Positions 61,201 through 63,490 of a stretch of 64,000 bases of DNA are shown here, piece after piece. The notes under the pieces are model-generated. The model saw nothing but the letters and a program-made list of their open reading frames with translations. It had not been told where the DNA came from and did no database searches. Made by a program: the position numbers and the translations under genes. The stretch covers positions 186,001 through 250,000 of the forward strand of contig JAJGOT010000017.1 of assembly GCA_022457155.1 (NCBI GenBank), given 5' to 3'. This stretch comes from Cladopsammia gracilis (lineage: Eukaryota > Cnidaria > Anthozoa > Scleractinia > Dendrophylliidae). Every line of letters starts with the position of its first letter. The stretch's first letter is position 1.

Positions 61201-63490
61201 GCCAAAGAGCGAACAAGATTTGCACCATTGAGCCAGGCGGAATGTTCAAAGGTGAAGACATTGGTTTGGATGTGCAAGAGTTGACTGAAAGCATTGAAAA
61301 CATGAATGCCAAAAGTCTAAACTACTGGCTATGCAAGTTCGTTCAGGAGGTTGCAAATAAGTCGGGTGGACGATATCCCTCTCGGACGCTTTACAACATT
61401 GTCTGCGGCTTAAAACGTTTCTTGGTGGAGAAAAATGGCGAGGGCGCATTAAATCCATTGGCTGTCAGCGATAAAAGGTATCATTGAAAGAGTTAATTTG
61501 TTGTTTACAATTTAAGTTTTTGTAACTCGTGCTGTTCCTTCCTATAGGTTTGGGACATTCCGTTGAGTTTTGGATGTTAAAGTCATCATAAATTCTACGA
61601 ACTGTGATAACATTTGAAACACCCAACTATTCTGTTACATTCTTTGAAGGAAATAAAATTTTGTTGTTTGCTTGAGATGTCATTTAATTCAAATTAATTT
61701 ATTGATGTCATACGATTTTCCGAGAATCAGTGGACATTTGGATATTGTATCCAAATCTCTAAAGATTTGGATACAATATCCAAATCTTTAAAGATTTTCA
61801 TCCAGTTTTTCATTGGGTATCCAAACACATGCACGTGATGTGGTATATATGGAGTGATTTGTAGTTGACTTGATGAATTATTAATGAATTTGAGAAAGTC
61901 TTTGGGTAAAATCCTACAATCAATGATACCACTTGGAAAACAATGTGGCTAACAATAACTAGGATGGTAATGATGAACATAATGAGATTAATGATGGTGA
62001 TGACGATAACAATGGAAGGTGATGGTGATTGTGATGATAAGGACGGAAACTGGTGGTAGTGGCGCTAATCTAATCCCTTCAGCCAAATATTGCTTAACCC
62101 TTTCACTCCCAGAGTCAGTTATGGAGACATGCAGGGGTGTAGCTAAGAATACACTTTACAGGATAATTAACAAGTTCAGCTGGGTTTTTCTGACTTGTGC
62201 ACCTTCAAAATCTCCCAAAGTCTTTGTTTTCTTGTGAAATTTCAGCCGGTGATAAGTTCTCTTTCAGATAGTGAAATTAGCTGGTAGCCTGGACATGTGG
62301 TGTAGTTCTAACTTTTGAGTCTGTGGACGAAATCCTATGGTGTGGCCATTCAAATGAAACTTCTTTGGCAGTACTTTTGCATGGTACCATACGTTTTTCA
62401 AAATTTTATAAAATGAAATATTTCTTAGTTTTGGCACTCTCGGGACAGCTGCCAAGGCAGTTTTTAATGGTCTCACCTGGGAGGTTTCTCTTGAGTCCTG
62501 TACTGATTGAACTCCAGCATCTCCTGTTGAACCCCAACTAGTGTGTTGGCAAAATGTCTGTCTGACAGCTTCACAATGGTAACTTGAATCCATTCGAGGA
62601 GATCAGTGGCCTGCTTCTCATACTCTTCAATTAGCTCGGAGTTTTCTTTGATGCGTTCAATCACCTTAAAGTAGAAAGGAGGACCATTTAAAACTTTAAA
62701 GACACGCAAATGACAGGGGTGATAATTATTACTTTGAGTTTGCAGTGCTTAATCTCTCTAATAATCAAACAGTTCAATTCCTTGTGAATTAGAACAAAAA
62801 TAAAAAGAGAATCAATGCAAAATGAGAATGGGACCTTACCTTGCCAATTCTGCTGCCACTGACTTCAACAGTTTTCATCTTAGCGAAGTAATGATAGTAA
62901 GCTGCAACATATGTGATGACTGACTTCTCATCAGGAAAGTCCACATTAACATCTAAAAAAGAAAAAACAAAAAGAATTCAAGGTTTGTACACACCTCTTC
63001 ACCTAAAAGATAAAGACATGATTTCTTGTGGCCCTTTGCATTCTTTTTGTGACATTAGTGCATGCAAATTTATGCATGCATATGTTGTGGTTTAATTTTT
63101 GCGATATGGCTCATAATTTCAAGGTGGCAGCAAAGTATCTTTGTGTGTCAACTTGAGAAGAGTGAAGAATTTAATACAGTGTACGAGTTTTGAAGGTCAT
63201 GTAAGTCATTTGTGGATGGATAGGAATGTTTGATATTGTATTCACCCTCTATTGCTTTGGCATATTAATTCAAGCAGGTTTTGCATTTTATACAACTTTG
63301 TGTTTGTATGGTGAGTGGGTTAAAGACGCCACAAGTTCAAGCTGTACACAGCTTCTTGTTCTTTTTGAAATTACCTTCTGCTTCTAACAGTTGTGGGATT
63401 TCAAGCTGTGTTTCTGCAACCTCAAATGCAAGGTTCAAGTTTTTCTCTGGTTCACTCTTGGAGAGTTTGTCATACTCAATCAGGTCAGGC
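28138..63490 (-). CDS. SPTB: beta-spectrin (non-heavy), 47 exons in window, 5' end beyond 64000
   Basis: Actin-crosslinking membrane-skeleton protein that forms antiparallel dimers and head-to-head tetramers with alpha-spectrin under the plasma membrane. Exons (high to low coordinate): 63375-63490, 62840-62952, 62477-62664, 60307-60424, 59962-60026, 57173-57215, 56795-56920, 56328-56416, 55888-56026, 54991-55153, 53917-54158, 53089-53406, 52546-52661, 51801-51927, 51580-51672, 51339-51457, 50292-50388, 49834-49968, 49546-49596, 49330-49401, 47467-47546, 46415-46700, 45887-45964, 44663-44835, 44315-44405, 43617-43763, 42015-42278, 40863-40993, 40228-40324, 39513-39602, 38777-38977, 37811-38019, 36643-36847, 35924-36118, 35207-35386, 34406-34650, 34004-34142, 33513-33597, 33165-33256, 32849-32953, 32064-32300, 31958-31982, 30744-30834, 30144-30219, 29626-29717, 28776-28818, 28138-28296. 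The sum is 6346 nt with phase closing throughout, about 2114 residues. Order: rest of CH2 (1-76), spectrin repeats 1-16, partial repeat 17 (tetramer site, about 1810-1874), ER/K helix (1875-1953), PH domain (about 1970-2075), basic tail. Human beta-II spectrin is about 2364 residues, so roughly 215 N-terminal residues (CH1 and part of CH2) are missing off-window. About 17 repeats and a PH domain exclude beta-heavy and alpha spectrin. Confidence 0.95.
28380..28600 (+). repeat. family M partial units in beta-spectrin intron
   Basis: GAGTCTGTGGATGAAATCCT and GTGCTGTTTATTGTGCTGTA mark about two diverged ~106-bp units. Confidence 0.65.
28776..28818 (-). CDS. SPTB: beta-spectrin exon at (43 nt, PH domain)
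   Basis: Encodes (R)[14 protein letters not shown] (vertebrate NDGNEYLFQAKDDEE). Small exon fixed by phase and homology. Confidence 0.9.
28972..29343. mobile_element. 372-bp palindromic MITE with ~60-bp inverted repeats
   Basis: GCCATTTATACG at the left and CGTATAAATGGC at the right, both followed inward by GACGCGTCTTATCTAAGACG-type sequence. Multiple internal CGCGTCTTATTT motifs in both orientations. Confidence 0.85.
29345..29562 (+). mobile_element. family M MITE, short complete copy
   Basis: CTTTCACTCCCAGAGTCAAT at the left; right end CTTTGGAGTTTAAGGATTAA. Single internal segment with GACCATTCAAATGAAACCTC. Ends 64 nt from the exon 29626-29717. Confidence 0.75.
29626..29717 (-). CDS. SPTB: beta-spectrin exon as (PH domain)
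   Basis: Encodes [20 protein letters not shown] then [10 protein letters not shown] (vertebrate VALDYKKKKHVFKL). Confidence 0.9.
29747..29991 (+). mobile_element. 'CCAATCAGA' TIR MITE, best-preserved copy
   Basis: Termini GGTTTTCAATTCAGTATCG and GACACTAACTAAAAACC form an imperfect inverted repeat of about 19 bp. The core GTTTTCCCGCGCTTGGCGCC equivalent is conserved. Confidence 0.7.
30144..30219 (-). CDS. SPTB: beta-spectrin exon ar (PH domain)
   Basis: Encodes (R)[19 protein letters not shown] then QKTARV, the WxxxYxVL strand pair of a PH domain. Confidence 0.92.
30450..30697 (-). repeat. AAAGGGGC dispersed repeat, inverted copy
   Basis: Reverse complement of the 20512-20770 family. Its beginning is at 30697 (AAAGGGGCCTTGTCACCG on the minus strand). 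Confidence 0.55.
30744..30834 (-). CDS. SPTB: beta-spectrin exon aq (PH domain start)
   Basis: Encodes (E)[19 protein letters not shown] then [10 protein letters not shown](R). MEGYLYRK starts the PH domain. The acceptor is at CAGCAG/AGAC; a later AG would break the frame. Confidence 0.9.
31028..31212 (+). mobile_element. 'CCAATCAGA' MITE truncated by family M array
   Basis: Core GTTTTCCCGCGCTTGGCGCC is present, but the right end stops at GTTGTGATTG and is directly followed by a family M array at 31213. Confidence 0.6.
31213..31930 (+). repeat. family M array, about six ~106-bp units
   Basis: Units containing GAGTCTGTGGATGAAATCCT, GACCATTCAAATGAAAGCTA and TTTCCTGTGGTACTGTTTAT repeat at about 106 bp with very high identity. 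The array ends in the MITE right-end sequence (CAAAATTTGGAACTTTTC), 28 nt from the microexon at 31958. Confidence 0.85.
31958..31982 (-). CDS. SPTB: beta-spectrin microexon ap (25 nt)
   Basis: Encodes VESVPEER plus one base. It restores phase between exon ao (phase 0) and the PH exon (needs phase 1) and has good GT-AG sites. Separated from exon ao by an 81-nt intron. Confidence 0.7.
32036..32052. repeat. poly(G)17 (poly-C in the spectrin sense) next to a donor
   Basis: In the transcript sense it is C17 starting 11 nt after the donor of exon ao, within an 81-nt intron. Confidence 0.9.
32064..32300 (-). CDS. SPTB: beta-spectrin exon ao (ER/K charged helix)
   Basis: 79 codons. After [11 protein letters not shown] it is almost only Glu, Arg, Lys and Gln for about 55 residues ([20 protein letters not shown] is typical), then VVVSAEAAG. 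This is the composition of a single alpha-helix (ER/K) domain. Vertebrate beta-spectrins have only a short EVRRQQEEEERKRR stretch here. Phase 0 both sides, so removable without a frameshift. Donor AGGG/GTGAGT. Confidence 0.9.
32849..32953 (-). CDS. SPTB: beta-spectrin exon an (partial repeat 17, helix B)
   Basis: 35 codons: [20 protein letters not shown] then [12 protein letters not shown]; vertebrate VEKLIKRHEAFEK and ERFSALERLTT align directly. Confidence 0.95.
33165..33256 (-). CDS. SPTB: beta-spectrin exon am (partial repeat 17)
   Basis: Encodes [20 protein letters not shown] then [11 protein letters not shown], helix A of the partial repeat that pairs with alpha-spectrin for tetramer formation. 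Confidence 0.94.
33513..33597 (-). CDS. SPTB: beta-spectrin exon al (repeat 16 end)
   Basis: Encodes [20 protein letters not shown] then KRWEHLQL. Phase 0 in, phase 1 out. Confidence 0.93.
33646..33885. mobile_element. MITE with GGCGCTGTTACACG / GTAACAGCACC ends
   Basis: AGGCGCTGTTACACG at the left and GGTAACAGCACCTT at the right. Several internal TTGCGAGACAAGTTGC motifs in both orientations. Confidence 0.65.
34004..34142 (-). CDS. SPTB: beta-spectrin exon ak (repeat 16)
   Basis: Encodes (K)[19 protein letters not shown] then [20 protein letters not shown] and DHYATPE (beta-II: IDARNDSFTTCIELGKSLLA). Confidence 0.95.
34406..34650 (-). CDS. SPTB: beta-spectrin exon aj (repeats 15-16)
   Basis: Encodes [20 protein letters not shown] then [17 protein letters not shown] and [20 protein letters not shown]. 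Beta-II: ARLQAAYAGDKADDIQKREN. Confidence 0.95.
35207..35386 (-). CDS. SPTB: beta-spectrin exon ai (repeats 14-15)
   Basis: 60 codons: [20 protein letters not shown] then [20 protein letters not shown]. Part of the expected ankyrin-binding surface. Confidence 0.95.
35447..35593. mobile_element. 147-bp pogo/mariner-like MITE
   Basis: TACAGTGAGACTTGTACTAA at the left and AAGTTTCACTGTA at the right, TA-flanked. Interior has CTCTATTAAGCGGACACC. Same family as 2500-2806. Confidence 0.7.
35924..36118 (-). CDS. SPTB: beta-spectrin exon ah (repeat 14)
   Basis: 65 codons: [20 protein letters not shown] then [20 protein letters not shown]. Ankyrin-binding segment, close to vertebrate FREFARDTGNIGQERV. 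Confidence 0.95.
36235..36447 (+). mobile_element. family M MITE, short complete copy (213 bp)
   Basis: Starts TTAACTCTTTCACTCTCAGA and ends TTCTTGGGAGTGAAATGGTT. Single internal segment. Confidence 0.8.
36643..36847 (-). CDS. SPTB: beta-spectrin exon ag (repeats 13-14)
   Basis: Encodes (S)[19 protein letters not shown] then [20 protein letters not shown] and [20 protein letters not shown]. Repeats 14-15 form the ankyrin-binding region in the family. Confidence 0.95.
37590..37685 (-). mobile_element. tRNA-derived SINE head
   Basis: On the minus strand TAGCTCAGTGATTAGAGCAT (A box) and GGTTTGAATCCTG (B box) sit at tRNA spacing. The acceptor-stem ends do not pair, so this is a SINE head rather than a tRNA gene. 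Confidence 0.65.
37811..38019 (-). CDS. SPTB: beta-spectrin exon af (repeat 13)
   Basis: Encodes [20 protein letters not shown] through [20 protein letters not shown] and ALVDSEHPE. Matches the YYFDAAEAEAWMSEQELYMM segment of beta-II spectrin. Confidence 0.95.
38072..38386 (+). mobile_element. ~310-bp hAT-like repeat (TTCCATGACTTTCCA), copy 1
   Basis: CAGGGTTCGTAC at the left and GTACAAACCCC at the right. Repeated internal ATTCCATGACTTTCCA. Direct-orientation copy at 49018-49318. Confidence 0.7.
38777..38977 (-). CDS. SPTB: beta-spectrin exon ae (repeats 12-13)
   Basis: 67 codons: [20 protein letters not shown] then [20 protein letters not shown] and LDLSLQAKQ. Confidence 0.93.
39185..39445 (+). 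repeat. family M array, about 2.5 units
   Basis: Units with GTGCTGTTTATTGTGC and GAGTCAAATCCTTAAGTG variants. Ends about 68 nt from exon 39513-39602. Confidence 0.75.
39513..39602 (-). CDS. SPTB: beta-spectrin exon ad (repeat 12)
   Basis: 30 codons: [20 protein letters not shown] then [10 protein letters not shown]. Confidence 0.93.
39700..39853 (+). mobile_element. LINE 3' UTR fragment related to the 1-1712 LINE
   Basis: Same order of blocks as 1590-1712: GGGAGCCTA, then AGCCCAGTGGTTTCTTTTGG forming a hairpin, TTTTTATATTTATGT, then a GGGCAATAAA end. It terminates in a different tail, (TTGAAC)n. Confidence 0.6.
40228..40324 (-). CDS. SPTB: beta-spectrin exon ac (repeats 11-12)
   Basis: Encodes (R)[19 protein letters not shown] then [13 protein letters not shown] (beta-II: KEIHQFNRDVEDE). 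Confidence 0.92.
40446..40650 (+). repeat. diverged AAAGGGGC-type repeat
   Basis: GAGGGGCACTGTCCCACC at the start, then GCAGAAATGGATTACTGTTC and TTTGGTGACAGGC, resembling 19480-19600. Confidence 0.4.
40863..40993 (-). CDS. SPTB: beta-spectrin exon ab (repeat 11)
   Basis: Encodes [20 protein letters not shown] then [17 protein letters not shown] (beta-II: LENQMEVRKKEIEELQSQAQ). Confidence 0.93.
41543..41578 (+). repeat. (TTAC)n microsatellite, possible LINE tail
   Basis: Follows TTTAAATAAAGGC, as in the simple-repeat 3' ends of LINEs. The body of the element was not resolved. Confidence 0.6.
41776..41988 (+). mobile_element. family M MITE, best complete short copy (213 bp)
   Basis: Starts TTAACCCTTTTACTCCCAGA and ends CTTGGGAGTTAAAGGGTTAA, an imperfect terminal inverted repeat with TTAA at both ends, as in piggyBac-like elements. 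The internal segment contains one copy of the sequence that is tandemly expanded in the arrays. Ends 27 nt from exon 42015-42278. Confidence 0.85.
42015..42278 (-). CDS. SPTB: beta-spectrin exon aa (repeats 10-11)
   Basis: 88 codons: [20 protein letters not shown] through [20 protein letters not shown] and RLYQKHK. Acceptor TTGTAG. Confidence 0.92.
42365..43500 (+). repeat. family M array, about ten ~106-bp units
   Basis: Longest array. It also shows a higher-order duplication: blocks with TACTGATCATGAGCAGTACT and TACAAGGTAGATTTAAACTT recur about 320 bp apart (42883 and 43204; 43040 and 43361). Confidence 0.85.
43617..43763 (-). CDS. SPTB: beta-spectrin exon z (repeat 10)
   Basis: 49 codons: [20 protein letters not shown] then [20 protein letters not shown]. 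Confidence 0.93.
44315..44405 (-). CDS. SPTB: beta-spectrin exon y (repeats 9-10)
   Basis: Encodes (R)[19 protein letters not shown] then [11 protein letters not shown] (beta-II: RDLQKFLQDCQE). Confidence 0.93.
44663..44835 (-). CDS. SPTB: beta-spectrin exon x (repeat 9)
   Basis: Encodes [20 protein letters not shown] then [20 protein letters not shown]. Confidence 0.93.
44878..45822 (+). mobile_element. family M MITE expanded internally (about 0.95 kb)
   Basis: Left end ATCACTTTCACTCCAAGAGT and right end CGTGAAAGGGTTAAGG enclose about seven ~106-bp units, so array and MITE termini belong to one element. Ends 65 nt from exon 45887-45964. Confidence 0.8.
45887..45964 (-). CDS. SPTB: beta-spectrin exon w (repeat 9 start)
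   Basis: 26 codons: [20 protein letters not shown] then SKEENG; beta-II: FLRDTKQAEAFLNNQEYVLA. Confidence 0.92.
46415..46700 (-). CDS. SPTB: beta-spectrin exon v (repeat 8)
   Basis: Encodes (W)[19 protein letters not shown] then [20 protein letters not shown] and [20 protein letters not shown]. Matches ASEDMPNTLTEAEKLLTQHE and LDTGWNELHKMWENRQ. Confidence 0.95.
46919..47235 (+). repeat. AAAGGGGC-family repeat
   Basis: AAAAGGACAATGTCACCTATTT at the start, with later TGGTCCA, GAAATGGATTGCAACC and TTCAAGTTCTTCCCATGTGT as in 20512-20770. Confidence 0.5.
47467..47546 (-). CDS. SPTB: beta-spectrin exon u (repeats 7-8)
   Basis: Encodes [20 protein letters not shown] then LDNFQI(W). Beta-II: LQQFLRDLDDFQSWL. 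Confidence 0.92.
47737..48347 (-). mobile_element. composite repeat with tRNA-like head, copy 2
   Basis: Inverted relative to 12741-13300. On the minus strand: A box TGGTCGAGTGG (47989-47999) and B box GGGTTCGAATCCCGC (47941-47955). It ends at 48347 in GGGTTAA. Confidence 0.7.
48488..48592. mobile_element. palindromic MITE, GTTTACTACAT arms
   Basis: GTTTACTACATTCACGTCTG at the left is mirrored by a right arm ending CATGTAGTAAAC. The loop contains CTCGGCTGCGCCCCG. Confidence 0.65.
49018..49318 (+). mobile_element. ~300-bp hAT-like repeat, copy 2
   Basis: Direct-orientation relative of 38072-38386 (CAGGGTTGGTAC start, CATACAAACCCAG end). It stops 12 nt from the exon 49330-49401. Confidence 0.7.
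49330..49401 (-). CDS. SPTB: beta-spectrin exon t (repeat 7)
   Basis: 24 codons: [20 protein letters not shown] then LKDN. Its 5' splice site lies about 12 nt from a hAT-like repeat ending at 49318. Confidence 0.87.
49546..49596 (-). CDS. SPTB: beta-spectrin exon s (51 nt)
   Basis: 17 codons: [17 protein letters not shown]. Short exon supported by phase 0 both sides and flanking homology. Confidence 0.85.
49834..49968 (-). CDS. SPTB: beta-spectrin exon r (repeat 7)
   Basis: Encodes [20 protein letters not shown] then [20 protein letters not shown]; beta-II has WIREKTKVIEST and LAGVMALQRKLTGMERDL. Confidence 0.93.
50292..50388 (-). CDS. SPTB: beta-spectrin exon q (repeats 6-7)
   Basis: Encodes (R)[19 protein letters not shown] then [13 protein letters not shown]. 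Confidence 0.92.
50812..50962. mobile_element. palindromic MITE, CAATAAAGGTTGCTTTGG arms
   Basis: CAATAAAGGTTGCTTTGGCA at the left and CCAAAGCAATCTTTATTGA at the right. Inner GGTCATTGGTAATTGG is mirrored too. Confidence 0.75.
51339..51457 (-). CDS. SPTB: beta-spectrin exon p (repeat 6)
   Basis: Encodes [20 protein letters not shown] then [19 protein letters not shown]. Confidence 0.92.
51580..51672 (-). CDS. SPTB: beta-spectrin exon o (repeat 6)
   Basis: 31 codons: [20 protein letters not shown] then [11 protein letters not shown] (beta-II: EDLEVIQHRFES). Confidence 0.92.
51801..51927 (-). CDS. SPTB: beta-spectrin exon n (repeats 5-6)
   Basis: Encodes [20 protein letters not shown] then [20 protein letters not shown] and NEK. 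Confidence 0.92.
52267..52316. repeat. poly(C)-poly(A) tract
   Basis: About 20 C followed by about 27 A, inside a beta-spectrin intron. Confidence 0.9.
52546..52661 (-). CDS. SPTB: beta-spectrin exon m (repeat 5)
   Basis: Encodes [20 protein letters not shown] then [10 protein letters not shown]. Donor AA/GTAAGT. Confidence 0.92.
52715..52820 (+). repeat. single family M unit
   Basis: AAGTGTGACCATTCAAATAA and GGTACTGTTTATTATGCTGT. Confidence 0.7.
52840..53050 (+). mobile_element. family M MITE, short copy
   Basis: CCATTCACTCTCAGAGTAAA at the left; right end CACACTTGAGAATTAAAGGC. Ends about 39 nt from exon 53089-53406. Confidence 0.75.
53089..53406 (-). CDS. SPTB: beta-spectrin exon l (repeats 4-5)
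   Basis: Longest exon, 106 codons (one repeat length): [20 protein letters not shown] through [20 protein letters not shown] and [11 protein letters not shown]. Confidence 0.94.
53640..53860 (+). repeat. family M units (about two)
   Basis: GAGTCTGTGGATGAAATCCT and ATGCTATACAAGGTGG. 3' end diverged. Confidence 0.7.
53917..54158 (-). CDS. SPTB: beta-spectrin exon k (repeats 3-4)
   Basis: Encodes (G)[19 protein letters not shown] through [20 protein letters not shown] and [17 protein letters not shown]. Donor GAG/GTTGGT. Confidence 0.94.
54255..54975 (+). mobile_element. family M MITE expanded internally, with a foreign insert
   Basis: Left end TTTTTCTCCCAGAGTCAAAT and right end TTCATGGGAGTAAAGGATCA enclose four to five units. 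A segment at about 54570-54735 (GGAGATCGGAGAATTCTCCG onward) is unrelated and interrupts a unit. Ends 16 nt from exon 54991-55153. Confidence 0.75.
54991..55153 (-). CDS. SPTB: beta-spectrin exon j (repeat 3)
   Basis: Encodes [20 protein letters not shown] then [20 protein letters not shown]; [18 protein letters not shown] is nearly invariant in beta-spectrins. Donor is 16 nt from the end of a family M array. Confidence 0.95.
55239..55517. mobile_element. palindromic MITE, AAGGCTGGTTTTCACT ends
   Basis: AAGGCTGGTTTTCACTGGCG at the left and ATGAAAACCAGCCTT at the right. Many GACTCCGACTCCG / CGGAGTCGGAGTC motifs mirror each other across the centre. A half copy (GCAGCCTTAAAGCG) is near 5415. 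Confidence 0.85.
55519..55790 (+). mobile_element. tRNA-derived SINE
   Basis: Head with A box GGTGTATTGGTGAAAG and B box GGTTTGAGTCCCGG at tRNA spacing, then a body containing GGTTTATTATCCGGGTTCTC and CTCCTCAAAAACCAATATTT. Directly abuts the MITE at 55239-55517. Confidence 0.75.
55888..56026 (-). CDS. SPTB: beta-spectrin exon i (repeats 2-3)
   Basis: Encodes (R)[19 protein letters not shown] then [19 protein letters not shown]. Confidence 0.94.
56328..56416 (-). CDS. SPTB: beta-spectrin exon h (repeat 2)
   Basis: Encodes [20 protein letters not shown] then YHESERVQS. Phase 0 in, phase 2 out; donor CCAG/GTTTGT. Confidence 0.93.
56795..56920 (-). CDS. SPTB: beta-spectrin exon g (repeat 2)
   Basis: 42 codons: [20 protein letters not shown] then [18 protein letters not shown]. 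Very highly conserved. Confidence 0.95.
57040..57140 (+). repeat. degenerate family M unit
   Basis: TTGGATGAAATAGTAAAGTA and ATGAAATAAAAGCTATCAAG retain only part of the unit. Confidence 0.45.
57173..57215 (-). CDS. SPTB: beta-spectrin exon f (43 nt)
   Basis: Encodes (R)[14 protein letters not shown], matching RQEKLEQLARRFDRK at the repeat 1/2 junction. Confidence 0.92.
58112..58670 (+). pseudogene. protein kinase-like N-lobe fragment, frameshifted and truncated
   Basis: ATG at 58112 opens [20 protein letters not shown] and reaches a glycine-loop-like [11 protein letters not shown], then hits TAA. Shifting frame near 58268-58275 recovers VVIKKMKGE (the conserved-lysine region), KEAGIF, a hinge-like [10 protein letters not shown] and [10 protein letters not shown], which normally precedes HRD. 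The catalytic loop and the C-lobe are absent: the text changes to unrelated residues and a 16-bp tandem repeat. Antisense to beta-spectrin inside the intron 57216-59961. Intronless, so a retrocopy or transposon-carried fragment is likely. Family (TKL- or Ser/Thr-like) not determined. Confidence 0.6.
58676..58845. repeat. 16-bp tandem repeat, about ten units
   Basis: TTACTAGTCCGCGTTT with small variations, immediately downstream of the kinase fragment. Confidence 0.9.
58846..59800. other. beta-spectrin intron, no recognised feature
   Basis: AT-rich. Around 59820-59935 there are short ATGGAATGC repeats. Confidence 0.35.
59962..60026 (-). CDS. SPTB: beta-spectrin exon e (repeat 1 end)
   Basis: Encodes [20 protein letters not shown] then M(R). 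Donor ATGAG/GTATAG. Confidence 0.94.
60307..60424 (-). CDS. SPTB: beta-spectrin exon d (repeat 1)
   Basis: Encodes [20 protein letters not shown] then [15 protein letters not shown]. Matches the FTEKGNLEVLLFTIQSKMRA region of beta-spectrin. Confidence 0.94.
60633..60945. mobile_element. MITE made of two inner palindromes
   Basis: Outer arms GAGAAGCTATATCAAACACT and TTGTTGGTATAGCTTCTT. Inner hairpins at about 60645-60783 (GTGTTTCATCAGATTTCCAA mirrored) and 60805-60910 (GTTTCATCAGGGGTTCCAAA mirrored). The loops contain CTCGGCTGCGCCTCG and GAGGCCGCTTCAGCCGAG. Confidence 0.7.
61071..61487 (+). pseudogene. Crypton-like tyrosine-recombinase N-terminal (core-binding) domain fragment
   Basis: Frame 61074-61487 includes [40 protein letters not shown] and [20 protein letters not shown]. 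This pattern is the region before DUF3504 in ZMYM/QRICH1/KIAA1958-type proteins, which derive from Crypton recombinases. The natural N-terminus seems to be in another frame ([12 protein letters not shown] from 61071), implying a frameshift near 61125. Only about 115 residues remain. Ends at KR/GTATCA, which could be a donor, but no following exon was found. Antisense within the beta-spectrin intron 60425-62476. Confidence 0.55.
61738..61785. repeat. near-perfect short palindrome
   Basis: TTGGATATTGTATCCAAATC around a CTCTAA centre is mirrored by GATTTGGATACAATATCCAA. Confidence 0.85.
62094..62455 (+). mobile_element. family M MITE split by an insertion
   Basis: Left piece TTAACCCTTTCACTCCCAGA to GACATGCAG (62094-62137). 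About 150 bp of unrelated sequence follows, then the right piece from GACATGTGGTGTAGTTCTAA (about 62293) to the TTGGCACTCTCGGGA end. Ends about 22 nt from exon 62477-62664. Confidence 0.7.
62477..62664 (-). CDS. SPTB: beta-spectrin exon c (linker helix, repeat 1 start)
   Basis: Encodes [20 protein letters not shown] then [13 protein letters not shown] and [20 protein letters not shown]. Phase 0 in, phase 2 out. Confidence 0.94.
62840..62952 (-). CDS. SPTB: beta-spectrin exon b (end of CH2)
   Basis: Encodes [20 protein letters not shown] then [18 protein letters not shown]; DEKSxITYVxxYYHYF is the diagnostic CH2 end. Confidence 0.94.
63375..63490 (-). CDS. SPTB: beta-spectrin exon a (CH2)
   Basis: Encodes (R)[18 protein letters not shown] then [19 protein letters not shown], matching HRPDLIDFDKL of the second calponin-homology domain. 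The first base completes a codon from an off-window exon. Confidence 0.93.
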
